Shown here: in pieces, positions 1 to 8,774 of the stretch | Layout: each line of letters opens with the position of its first letter | How positions within the stretch are numbered: position 1 is the stretch's first letter | Source: an uncultured Bacteroidia bacterium | GTDB lineage: Bacteria > Bacteroidota > Bacteroidia > Bacteroidales > F082 | Reading direction: 5' to 3' | Assembly (NCBI GenBank): GCA_902799345.1 | Contig: CADBZW010000003.1 | Span: forward strand, 88,300-152,299 | Length of the DNA: 64,000 bases | Program-made: the position numbers and the translations under genes | Notes under the pieces: generated by a model | The model's input: the letters and a program-made list of their open reading frames with translations, nothing else | Databases searched by the model: none | Told to the model about the DNA's origin: nothing

Positions 1-1163
1 TTGAAGCGCAAGGTGTTTTCCAAGGGGTTGCTGCCGTAAACATGTCCCACAGGAATCAAGTAGGAGACATCGAGGCCAAACACATTGTACTTCAATGCGG
101 CGCCTACGGTAACATATCTACGGCCACCCTTCAAATTAGGCTCGTTGAAGAAGCCCGCACGCACGGCAAAGATGTTGTTGTACCAATACTCGATACCGAG
201 ACCGACATTGATCTCGCAAATTTCTTCGTAGAACTTTCCAATAGGTTTATAAGGTGCAGTTTCACCTTGATAGGCCTCATTATACGAATAGCCAGGAGCG
301 TCATAGAAGGATTGGATGATACCCGTCACGACGGCCACGTCGTTATCCATACCATATAGAATCGAGTCTGTTCCAGGGTATCTAATAGGCGGTGTAGGCA
401 CCAAAAGCTTGGTGAGGTCGAACGTGAAGCCCAAAGTGTTGTACTCGTCCAATTCAAAGTTCATTCCTGCTCCAACACGCAGCGTCGTCGGGATGAAATC
501 GCGGCGGACAGAACCCGTATTATAGTTGACCTTACTACCAATGTTGGTGATAGACACGCCCCACATGACATCGGCATCCACAGTCTTGAGTTCTACCGGA
601 CGCTTATAGTACAAACCGATGTCGGCAGCCACAGAAATACCCGCACGAGCGTTGTCGGCCTGGTTTTGGATCAGGTTGGAATAGATGAAACGACCTGCCA
701 CGGCACCAGAGAGATAGTCGCCCAACATACGAGAATAGGTGGCGTCGATGGCCCATTCATTCGGGTTATACACACCCAACTCCTGGTTGTTTTGGTCTCT
801 AAAATCCACTTTACCGGCACTGAAATAGCGTAAAGACATGGCCACTGCAGAGCGGTCGTTGATCTTATAGGCGGCGGTGAGATAGGCCAGGTTCATGTCG
901 GGAACGAGGTTTCTCAACCACGGGCTGTAGCCCAAACCGACCGCCAGTCTATTTTCCAAAAACACATATTTGGCGGGGTTGTAGTGCATGGAATACACAT
1001 CGGGCGTCGTGGCAACGCCACAATCTCCCATAGAGCCTCCCCTAGAGTCAGGGTTGATGGAGACGAACGGGACCGCCGTAGTAATCACGTTGGGGGAATT
1101 CTGTGCATACGATGTAGCCGCAACCAACATCAGCGCGGCAAAAAGAAGCTTCTTGATTTTCAT
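1..1163 (-). CDS. porV: PorV (LptO) T9SS outer-membrane protein, partial at left edge
   Basis: PorV is an outer-membrane beta-barrel of the type IX secretion system; it shuttles cargo from the translocon to the PorU sortase. The frame starts at the ATG whose complement is 1161-1163, opens with a signal peptide (MKIKKLLFAALMLVAATSYA, then Q) and stays open to the window edge, about 387 codons. After the signal come NSPNVITTAVPFVSINPDSR and GGSMGDCGVA, followed by NPAKY, typical of PorV/PorQ-type FadL-like barrels. It lies 114 bp downstream of the second porU-like gene on the same strand and has its own TAnnTTTG element at 1188-1195. The C-terminus is outside the window. PorV rather than PorQ is inferred from length and the porU/gldJ neighbourhood. 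Confidence 0.88.
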   Translation of the reverse strand, partial: MKIKKLLFAALMLVAATSYAQNSPNVITTAVPFVSINPDSRGGSMGDCGVATTPDVYSMHYNPAKYVFLENRLAVGLGYSPWLRNLVPDMNLAYLTAAYKINDRSAVAMSLRYFSAGKVDFRDQNNQELGVYNPNEWAIDATYSRMLGDYLSGAVAGRFIYSNLIQNQADNARAGISVAADIGLYYKRPVELKTVDADVMWGVSITNIGSKVNYNTGSVRRDFIPTTLRVGAGMNFELDEYNTLGFTFDLTKLLVPTPPIRYPGTDSILYGMDNDVAVVTGIIQSFYDAPGYSYNEAYQGETAPYKPIGKFYEEICEINVGLGIEYWYNNIFAVRAGFFNEPNLKGGRRYVTVGAALKYNVFGLDVSYLIPVGHVYGSNPLENTLRF

Positions 1164-1187
1164 ATCCAGTTCTTGTGTTAGAAATTG

Positions 1188-1195
1188 CAAAAATA
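1188..1195 (-). promoter_or_regulatory. -7 promoter element of porV
   Basis: On the minus strand this reads TATTTTTG, matching the Bacteroidota -7 consensus TAnnTTTG, 24 nt before the porV ATG. No clear TTTG -33 element is visible. Confidence 0.55.
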
Positions 1196-1242
1196 ACGAT
1201 AATTGAAATAGCTTATTGTATAGGCTTAAAAATTTATTTTTT

Positions 1243-1270
1243 GCGGCGCTTCGACAGGCTCAGCGACCGC
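1243..1270. repeat. dispersed CTTCGACAGGCTCAG-type repeat
   Basis: Short imperfectly palindromic element, GCGGCGCTTCGACAGG followed by CTCAGCGACCGC, lying between the second porU-like gene and porV. Related copies are inside wecB (36401-36450), inside tilS (60527-60554) and beside korB (63321-63372). Confidence 0.6.
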
Positions 1271-1277
1271 CATCCAT

Positions 1278-4200
1278 TCAGCGCGAGATGACCAGGCGTT
1301 GGCAGACGGTACGGAAGAAGCCATTCCCATCAGTCAGCGTGAGTCGATAGATATATATACCTGATAACAAAGGACTTCCGCCGGAATTACAGCCATTCCA
1401 AACGATGGGTTCGATGACGCCATTGGTGGAGCTTACTCTCTTCTGCAGCTCTTGCACCTTACGTCCCATGATGTCGAAAATCTCGATGTTCACGTCGAAA
1501 TCACCATCCTCGCCAACATGGGTCAAGGTGATGCGTGTTTCATCGGCGAAGGGATTGGGATAGTTATACACCTGCGAGAGGAACAAGTCGTCGTCGACGA
1601 CAAACCACAGCATGGCTTCGGAGGCGTTGTTTTGCGTGTCCCAGGCCTTGAGTTTGAACTCGTATGTGCCGGGTTCGAGGTCAGCAACGGGGATGGTGAT
1701 GCGGCCACGTCGGAAGTCGTTGAGTGCAGGCTCGAAGCGGTCGTTCAAGACGAGGCTGTTGTATGCCTGTAGGTTGCTGCTCATGACGATGTCGCGGCCC
1801 AGGCTGTAGTCGTAGTGATAGATGCCTTGTGCGTCATAGAGGTCAGCATACAGCATGCCGCCTTGGCGGTCAACGTGCTCACCGTTCCCGAAGTCGGGCG
1901 TGTTCCAATAGAAATCGATGTTAGGCCCTTGGTTGTCGGCCACGGCAGCCGGGTCGGTTCCGCCCAAGTTCAGCAGGTCGTATTTGCCCATGGCATCGAC
2001 GTTTCTAATAGAGTCGTAGGCATAGAAGCTGAAGCGTGGCCTACCGACTTCCATCTTGATGTCCTTCGGTACCTGGAATGCGGCATTAAATCTACCGTTT
2101 TTCACCTCTACCCTTCCGTGATACAGCACATCCTTATGATAGTAGACATCGGTGGTATTGGTGGAATACTTCACTCTCATCTTGGTCTTCTTGTCGAAGA
2201 ACTTCAGCCACAACTCACCGTTGAAATGGATGTCGGGTTCTCCGCTTGGCGTCAAGACCTCGCCCTCCAAGGACACCATGCTCATGGAATGGAGCTCCAC
2301 CGTGCCGTCCTCAGCATCTACTCCGTTGATCCTTGACACGCTGATGTGGTTGGTGGGAAGAGCAAAACGCAGGGCAGGGTCGCCCAAGAACAAAAACGAG
2401 ATGTTCTTGCTTTCCATAGGTGTGACTACCGTGTAGTTTCCCGGATCGATTTTGGCCATTCTCACTATGTCGCCAAAGCGCATCGGGAGGCCGTCTCTTT
2501 CCCTTTGGTAGAGCACACGCACCAATGCCTTGCCTAACTTCTCATTATTATAGCCTTGCGTCGGACGGCAAGCCGTAAGCAGGGCCACCGTGCCGCCTTC
2601 GGGATTGAGGAACAACTGCTCACCTGCCGATACCAGCAATGGATTGTCATATTTGGTGAACTCACAAGTCGCCGTAAAGACAAATGGCACCTTGTCGTAG
2701 TTTCTCAGCGCGTTGATGTCGGAAACGGTGAAGACATTTTCGCCCGTCAGGCCCTTCACGCCGCCATGACCCGTGTAGAGTATCGCCAAGGCACCATCGG
2801 CGAAGGTCCGCATCACATCATCGTGCGCGCCAGGGTTCTCCACACCCGAGCTGGTGTTGACCACAGGATAAGCACCGCAATACACCTTCTCCGTCGTCAA
2901 TCCGGGGCACAGTGTATCCGTCATCCTGAAATACTCCTCGCTGTTCTTGATATAAGACCACTGTTCGTCATCGGCAAACAACAGAAGATTGGTCTTCCAG
3001 TCGCCATGGACGGTTGCGAGGTCGTTATAATGCTTGATTTTACCCAATATTGTCTCGGCTTCTTCCACTGTCGACACAGAGATTCTACCGATGCCCAAAT
3101 CCACCATGCCTTCGCTGTTGGTGCCTTCGTTGTCGTCCATCAGACCGAAGTAGTCGTCGGTGCAAAAGCTCAGTTCATATTCAGGTTTGTCCAAGGTCTC
3201 ATAGCAAGGCACGAAGTTATGTCCTACGCCTTTGATGTTTCGGAAATCGAACGAGGCCCTGCCAAACAAGGTAAGATATTTGAGGTTACCCCCACTACGA
3301 AGATACACCATACGCACGAAGTCTCGGATGCCAGTGGGGTCGGGCACGCCCGTCGAGAACTCATTGTAAATCTCGTTGACGTCAACGACGACACTATGCA
3401 ATCCGTCCAACGCGGCATGATAATCGGCCAAAGCCTGAGCCTGCTCCCTGAAGACCGAAGAGGTCAGTATCAGCATGTCAGCCTCAGCAATGGCATGGAC
3501 ATTCTGGTTGGCGATACGTTGCCAATGCTCCACTTCGAGGGCTGCCGACGGATGGAATAGCATATAGCGTTTCTCCACGATTTCGTCGATGGCAAACATC
3601 ATGTTGCTGCCTGTCACGACCACTTCCTGTCTTATTGGGTTCATGGGTTCTGTTACATCCCACAATATGTAGTCGGCACTGGAGTTTTGAATCCAGATGG
3701 TACTCGCTCCATATCCAAACTGGCTCATCATCAACCTGAACGGAAACAAATGGCCCACGCGCTTCAACTGGCGCCAGCCATAAAGTTCCACATAATCAAG
3801 GAACAGCATTGCCGAGGTGTTGTTGCGGATGCTCAAGTTGAACGTCAAGTTATCAGACTCGACCGCCACCTGCGTGTCGATGACAGAGGCTTTAGCATAG
3901 TTGTTTTCGCCCGGTTTCGCAATGGTAACGCCATTGGCGATGTGGGCATCATTAATCCATGCGTCATATTTCATGGCCTCGGTGTGACGGCCATAAACAC
4001 GGGATTTCACTTTCACCGGTTCGGTCTTCACTAGATTGGGCATATAAAACTGCAACGACAGCAAGGAATCCTCCTTCGAGACCGTCTCTCCAAACCAGTT
4101 CTGGCCTATGTTATAGGGCGAGAACAGCTCCTCTTCGTGCCATACGCAGTCAAGGTATTCTGAGATCACCGTAGTGGTGCTTTCCACATCGAGCGTGGCC

Positions 4201-4682
4201 TTCTCTCCCACCCTTAAGCCATCCTGTCCGCTGTCGACACAAAGATAATAATAGGTGGTGTCGGTGTAATAGTTACGTTCGCGGATGTAAGTGTTCAAGT
4301 TGTTGGCCGCCTTCCAGCGCGTAGGTTCCTGGCCATAAAACAGCACCACATCTTGACGATCAAAGATTCCGTCCTCAGCACCTTCCACAACGATAGCCAT
4401 CTCGGTCAAGTCGTCGGGACGGGCTTTTGAGTTCTTTTCTGGCAAGGCGCCCGAAGGGTTACCAAAAACCCTGATCTGATTGGGGTTCAATGCACCCATG
4501 TTGACGCCCATGGCCTGCAAGGTGGAATAGTCCAACTTGTAGATGCCTTCTTCAGTGACCGACAGGCGATACCAAGTGTGGTCGCTCAACACGGAATGAT
4601 AGGTGTTGTCCTGGGCCGTGCCTGCCTTGAACGACAAGACAAGCGCTACAGCGAGGATGATTTTCGATATGCTATTTTTCAT
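1278..4682 (-). CDS. PorU-like C25 (gingipain-family) peptidase, second tandem copy
   Basis: A 1134-residue exported protein (MKNSISKIILAVALVLSFKA then GTAQ) homologous in layout to the gene immediately upstream. PorU is the T9SS C-terminal signal peptidase/sortase on the cell surface. The C25 catalytic pair is present: His639 in YTGHGG and Cys673 in TATCEF. The C-terminus is a FlgD/T9SS-sorting-like beta domain (NYPNPFADETRI ... IFDIMGRKV ... LLSGIYIYRL). It lacks the roughly 130-residue N-terminal prodomain-like segment of its neighbour; its first recognisable block (TWYRLSVTEEGIYKLDY) aligns with WYKVGLPETGIYKLTY of the larger protein. Only 7 bp separate the two genes, so they are probably co-transcribed. 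It may be a second sortase with other specificity, or a PorU-derived surface peptidase; the sequence does not decide. Confidence 0.82.
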   Translation of the reverse strand: MKNSISKIILAVALVLSFKAGTAQDNTYHSVLSDHTWYRLSVTEEGIYKLDYSTLQAMGVNMGALNPNQIRVFGNPSGALPEKNSKARPDDLTEMAIVVEGAEDGIFDRQDVVLFYGQEPTRWKAANNLNTYIRERNYYTDTTYYYLCVDSGQDGLRVGEKATLDVESTTTVISEYLDCVWHEEELFSPYNIGQNWFGETVSKEDSLLSLQFYMPNLVKTEPVKVKSRVYGRHTEAMKYDAWINDAHIANGVTIAKPGENNYAKASVIDTQVAVESDNLTFNLSIRNNTSAMLFLDYVELYGWRQLKRVGHLFPFRLMMSQFGYGASTIWIQNSSADYILWDVTEPMNPIRQEVVVTGSNMMFAIDEIVEKRYMLFHPSAALEVEHWQRIANQNVHAIAEADMLILTSSVFREQAQALADYHAALDGLHSVVVDVNEIYNEFSTGVPDPTGIRDFVRMVYLRSGGNLKYLTLFGRASFDFRNIKGVGHNFVPCYETLDKPEYELSFCTDDYFGLMDDNEGTNSEGMVDLGIGRISVSTVEEAETILGKIKHYNDLATVHGDWKTNLLLFADDEQWSYIKNSEEYFRMTDTLCPGLTTEKVYCGAYPVVNTSSGVENPGAHDDVMRTFADGALAILYTGHGGVKGLTGENVFTVSDINALRNYDKVPFVFTATCEFTKYDNPLLVSAGEQLFLNPEGGTVALLTACRPTQGYNNEKLGKALVRVLYQRERDGLPMRFGDIVRMAKIDPGNYTVVTPMESKNISFLFLGDPALRFALPTNHISVSRINGVDAEDGTVELHSMSMVSLEGEVLTPSGEPDIHFNGELWLKFFDKKTKMRVKYSTNTTDVYYHKDVLYHGRVEVKNGRFNAAFQVPKDIKMEVGRPRFSFYAYDSIRNVDAMGKYDLLNLGGTDPAAVADNQGPNIDFYWNTPDFGNGEHVDRQGGMLYADLYDAQGIYHYDYSLGRDIVMSSNLQAYNSLVLNDRFEPALNDFRRGRITIPVADLEPGTYEFKLKAWDTQNNASEAMLWFVVDDDLFLSQVYNYPNPFADETRITLTHVGEDGDFDVNIEIFDIMGRKVQELQKRVSSTNGVIEPIVWNGCNSGGSPLLSGIYIYRLTLTDGNGFFRTVCQRLVISR

Positions 4683-4689
4683 ACTTCCT

Positions 4690-7600
4690 TCATTTACTTA
4701 ATACCAATTTCGACACCATCGTGGCCGTCTCACCTTGGTCGTTGGTGGCCACCACACGATACACATAGACACCATTGCGTAAGACTGAGCCTTGGGCGCT
4801 ACGACCATCCCATCTGATGGGGTCGACGCGCGTTGAAGAGCCTGAGACCACTTGTGAAAGCGTGGTCACCCAGCGTCCCATGATATCGAAGATGTAGATG
4901 TCGACTTTCATATTGTTGCCGCCCTGGTTGTGATCGAAGACGAAATGCGTCTCGTCGGTCACAGGGTTGGGGGCGTTAAACAAGTTCTCAATGAGTATGC
5001 CCGAGTTGTTGACCACGGTGAAGTCAATCGTCGCTGTACCCGAGTTATTGTAGATGTCCCATACTTTCAGCGTCAAGGTATAGTCGCCGTCAGGAAGGTC
5101 CTGCATCCTATAGGTGATGACGCCCTTGCCGGGTTCGTCGATTTGTGAGACGAAATACGAGTTAAGGCAATACGAGTTTCGTGTCGGCCCTGTCAAGGTG
5201 GCGATGATGTCGTGACCGATGCCAGCCCCGGTCGTGTTGATGCCACTTTCGTCTTCCACGTAAGCCAGCAGCAACGGGTTTTGTCCCGTCAGACCTCCGT
5301 TCACAAACAAGGTGTCATCGATAAAAAGTCGTACTTCGGGTGGTTCATGGTCTTCGAAGGCTTCATCATAAAAGCCTCCGATGATGAAGCTGTCGCAGTT
5401 GCCGTTGGCATCGATATCGTAATCCGTTGCGTAATAGTTGATTAATCCTCTTCCAAAACGATAGGAAATGTCGCGCGGCACGATGAAGTTCATCGTAAAC
5501 CTGCCGTCCTTGACATCGGTCTTACCATTGAAAATCACGCTGTTGCGTAACTTAAAGTTAATAACACCAGTTGCTGTACCACGGGTAGAGAGGTCGGCTT
5601 CCTTGTCGTAAACAATCACGCTCACAACACCGTTGAAATTCGTCGCCACATTGCCAGCGAAGTCCTTGACCACGCCCTCGATGGAGACGGGCTGCAAAGC
5701 GCTGATGGTGTCAAGGTAGACGGGGTTGACCTGCCAAGTCGAGTCGTTGATTTGGATGGAATCCATGACATAACCAGGGTATTGTCCGTTGATGCTCAGC
5801 GTCTCCACTTTCCATTTCGGGTAGTTCAGACGCAGGGCTGGGTCGCCGAAGAAGACATAGCGTTTCTCCACCACGCTGCCATTGGTCTTGGCCATGCGGT
5901 AGACGTCGCCCAAACGATAGTGCTCGCCGCCATAGATGCGGAACAGGTTTTTGTAGACACCCTTGTTGAATTCCAGGTTATGGTTGCCATGCGTCACCCT
6001 CGAAGTGGTGAACATGGCGATCATGCCACCGTATTGGTTGAGGAAAGCATACTCGCCCAAGGAGGTACGCAAGTGGTCGTCGAAGCGGCTGAACTCACAG
6101 GTACCTGTAATCATCAGCGGATACATCGGGGCGTTACGCCACGAGTCGACGTCTTTCCTTTGCAGGATTTTCTCCTCCGCCAGCTGCACCTCGCCGCCAT
6201 GACCCGTATAGTTGAGCACCAGCGTGCCTTTCTCCATGCGGCTGTTGATGGCGGCATTCACTTCGGGGCAGACCTCGCCACCAGGTGCACTGACTTGCTC
6301 GTAGGCATCCAGATAAATCTTGTCGACCACCACGCCTTCGCCGCCCACGCTAGGCAGCATGGCAGCCATTTCCTCTGCTGAATTCACGAAGCCCGCTTCG
6401 TCGTCGGTGAAGAAAGTCACCGCGTTGCGCCAAGGCTGCATCGTGGTTTCGTCTTTCACGATGTAACGTTCGATCTTATCCACCATCTGTGTGGCTTGTT
6501 CCAAGGTCTGCACTGGGAATCGACCGATGCCAATGTCAGCCAATGAACTACCGATGGAGCCTTCTGCCTCGTCCATGAAGCCAAAATAATCGTCGGTGAC
6601 AAAAGTCTCCGTCATGCAAAGCGAACTCACAGACTCGTACGTAGGCACAAAGTCAACCACGGCGGTGCGGTTCTTGTAATCGTATGAGCAGTCGCCGAGC
6701 AGCAGGAGGTACTTGATTTTGCGGCCGGGATTGCTGTCGAGATAAAGCATACGGCAGAAGTCACGGATGGCGGAAATGTCTTTGGCGCCACAGGAAAACT
6801 CGTTATAAATCATTTCCGGCGTGGTGATAAATACGTCCAAGTCGGGGTCGAGGCTGTTGTGAATGGCTTTCAAACGCTCGGCCTGGGTCATGAATCCGTC
6901 GTAGGTCACAATGACAAAGTCGACATCGCGGATGCCATGCAGGTTCTGGTTATCGACCTGACCAAACATCTTAGCCGTGCAATAAGAGCTGCCATTGAAG
7001 GCAACAAATTCGTTGTCAACATCTCCATTCACCTTAAAACTGAATGTGTTACCACTCAGCTGTCCTTTCATGACAGAAGGAGCGACAGGGTCAGTGACGT
7101 TCCACACTTGCACCTGCTGCGAGGCGTTGGACAATTGGTATTGGTACACCTTGTTATTAATAGAGGCTTCAGGATTGCGGAACATCATCTGGCTGCCCGT
7201 GAACTTGAGGTTGCGCCAAGCGTTGACCGTGATATAATCCACATAGCCTTCGGATGTGCCTGCGCCATAGGCATTGTGTTTGAGCGTGACACGCAACGTC
7301 TCCGACGTTGGATTTGCCGACACCCAGCCGCCCACGTCGTAGCCATAGTAATAATCCGAGGTATAGACCGGAATGCTATAAGTCGCTTTCTTGACATTGT
7401 CGAGCAAGACGTCGAAGGAAGCATTTTGTATGTTTCTGCCAGCCAAAGCCGTGTTAACCTTGCAGGGTTTCGTCGTCACCACATTGGGGAAATTGAAATC
7501 AAAATTCTTCGACGAGGTCGAGTCCATCTTGTCGCCATAATAGGTACGTCCCACGTGGAACAAGCTGAATTCATCCAACTCATGCACCTGATGGTCAATG

Positions 7601-8523
7601 AATTGTGAAACTGTTTCATTGGCAGTCAGTGACTGGTTGTTGGTCTCGCTGATACGTTTGCCTTGTCCCTTCCCAGTGACCACAAAAGCGTAGGCATAAT
7701 CATCGTATGGGTTCTGGCCATGGACATATGCTGTCTTAGAGGCATCATACTTCCAACACACTGGGCCTCGACCATAGAACAGGATATAGTCACCATTGTC
7801 GAACTTGCCGTCCGACTCGCCATAGACATAGATAGGAAGCTCCACCAAGTCGTCATGGCGTGCCTCACTATTCATCTCGGGCAGCACTCCTCCACCGTTG
7901 TGATAGATGCGAATTTGACGAGGGTCGACATGGGCGACATCGACACCCAAATTCGACAAATCGGCATAGGTCAACTTGTAAATGCCCGTTTCGGGAAGAC
8001 CGACTTTGTACCAATCTCCCGAGGCCATCGCAGAGCGGTCCGCAAACGATGGATTAGATTTTTGTGCCTCAAAATCAGCGGCTAACGTCACGGAAAGTGT
8101 GGCTGAAACCAATTTCTCAACCTTACCCCCTTGCTGACGGAAAGGCACGATGCGCACACTTAAAAACGACTCGTCGCGTGAGCGAATCGGAATAGCGGTC
8201 ACCTCAAAATCCTGTGCAACAGAAAACGCCTTCGCCAATTGCATTTCCTCAGGTGCCAGCGGAGCCGTCACCATCTTGTCCAACACCACTTTAGCGTCGA
8301 CATGGTGGTCAAAGATGGGGAAAGACTGGTAGAACACAGGCATAGCTCCCACATATTCCGCCGACTGCAAAGAAATATAAAACGAGGTGTCATAGTCGTT
8401 TCTTTCTTCCATCAGGCCATTCCATTGCAGGCGAATGGGATACGAGCTGGTAATCTGAGCCATCGAGATGCAGGCCATTCCCAGTACAAAAACGACTAAT
8501 AACAAGAATTTATTTATGCGCAT
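4690..8523 (-). CDS. porU: PorU T9SS C-terminal signal peptidase / sortase
   Basis: A 1277-residue exported C25-family protein (signal MRINKFLLLVVFVLGMACIS followed by MAQ). PorU removes the C-terminal sorting domain of T9SS cargo and attaches cargo to anionic LPS in Porphyromonas. Residues about 20-160 form a prodomain-like N-terminal region, followed by a WYKVGLPETGIYKLTY block, the caspase-like C25 domain with His775 (YTGHGG) and Cys809 (TGTCEF), then beta domains and a C-terminal FlgD-like module (NAPNPVTDETHFVFD ... NGVYVYRVV). It is the more complete of the two tandem copies and heads the operon, so it is the likelier PorU orthologue. Neighbours porV and gldJ match the conserved Bacteroidota cluster. 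Confidence 0.87.
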   Translation of the reverse strand: MRINKFLLLVVFVLGMACISMAQITSSYPIRLQWNGLMEERNDYDTSFYISLQSAEYVGAMPVFYQSFPIFDHHVDAKVVLDKMVTAPLAPEEMQLAKAFSVAQDFEVTAIPIRSRDESFLSVRIVPFRQQGGKVEKLVSATLSVTLAADFEAQKSNPSFADRSAMASGDWYKVGLPETGIYKLTYADLSNLGVDVAHVDPRQIRIYHNGGGVLPEMNSEARHDDLVELPIYVYGESDGKFDNGDYILFYGRGPVCWKYDASKTAYVHGQNPYDDYAYAFVVTGKGQGKRISETNNQSLTANETVSQFIDHQVHELDEFSLFHVGRTYYGDKMDSTSSKNFDFNFPNVVTTKPCKVNTALAGRNIQNASFDVLLDNVKKATYSIPVYTSDYYYGYDVGGWVSANPTSETLRVTLKHNAYGAGTSEGYVDYITVNAWRNLKFTGSQMMFRNPEASINNKVYQYQLSNASQQVQVWNVTDPVAPSVMKGQLSGNTFSFKVNGDVDNEFVAFNGSSYCTAKMFGQVDNQNLHGIRDVDFVIVTYDGFMTQAERLKAIHNSLDPDLDVFITTPEMIYNEFSCGAKDISAIRDFCRMLYLDSNPGRKIKYLLLLGDCSYDYKNRTAVVDFVPTYESVSSLCMTETFVTDDYFGFMDEAEGSIGSSLADIGIGRFPVQTLEQATQMVDKIERYIVKDETTMQPWRNAVTFFTDDEAGFVNSAEEMAAMLPSVGGEGVVVDKIYLDAYEQVSAPGGEVCPEVNAAINSRMEKGTLVLNYTGHGGEVQLAEEKILQRKDVDSWRNAPMYPLMITGTCEFSRFDDHLRTSLGEYAFLNQYGGMIAMFTTSRVTHGNHNLEFNKGVYKNLFRIYGGEHYRLGDVYRMAKTNGSVVEKRYVFFGDPALRLNYPKWKVETLSINGQYPGYVMDSIQINDSTWQVNPVYLDTISALQPVSIEGVVKDFAGNVATNFNGVVSVIVYDKEADLSTRGTATGVINFKLRNSVIFNGKTDVKDGRFTMNFIVPRDISYRFGRGLINYYATDYDIDANGNCDSFIIGGFYDEAFEDHEPPEVRLFIDDTLFVNGGLTGQNPLLLAYVEDESGINTTGAGIGHDIIATLTGPTRNSYCLNSYFVSQIDEPGKGVITYRMQDLPDGDYTLTLKVWDIYNNSGTATIDFTVVNNSGILIENLFNAPNPVTDETHFVFDHNQGGNNMKVDIYIFDIMGRWVTTLSQVVSGSSTRVDPIRWDGRSAQGSVLRNGVYVYRVVATNDQGETATMVSKLVLSK

Positions 8524-8774
8524 AAAATTGTTATTCTTTAATTATCAATACATTATAACAAACACACCTATTAATAATATGGGTGTCTAAAAGAAAACGA
8601 AAATACAACTTTTTTATTGTCGCCAGAATTTTTTCCCAACAAAAAAGTTTTTTTTCAAAAAATGGTGGATGATTCAAAAAAAGACACTATATTTGCCCGG
8701 TTTTTTGATAAAAATATCGATTGCGGCACAATAAACGCAAAACAACCGAGTTATAGATACAAACTTTTATTGAC
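8524..8774. promoter_or_regulatory. divergent control region between porU and gldJ
   Basis: 251 bp of AT-rich DNA separating the minus-strand porU genes from plus-strand gldJ. A short inverted repeat (ACACC at 8561-8565 with GGTGT near 8583-8587) lies toward porU. A -7 element for gldJ is at 8688-8695. No convincing minus-strand -7 was found. Confidence 0.45.
8688..8695 (+). promoter_or_regulatory. -7 promoter element of gldJ
   Basis: TATATTTG matches TAnnTTTG; it implies a leader of roughly 75 nt before the gldJ ATG at 8775. Confidence 0.55.

Noticed and set aside
2556-3560. 334-codon open frame on the plus strand
   Set aside because: Antisense to the second porU-like gene; no recognisable domain, an artefact of codon bias.
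1278-4682. Second porU copy as a degraded pseudogene
   Set aside because: Full-length open frame, signal peptide, intact His/Cys pair and C-terminal domain.
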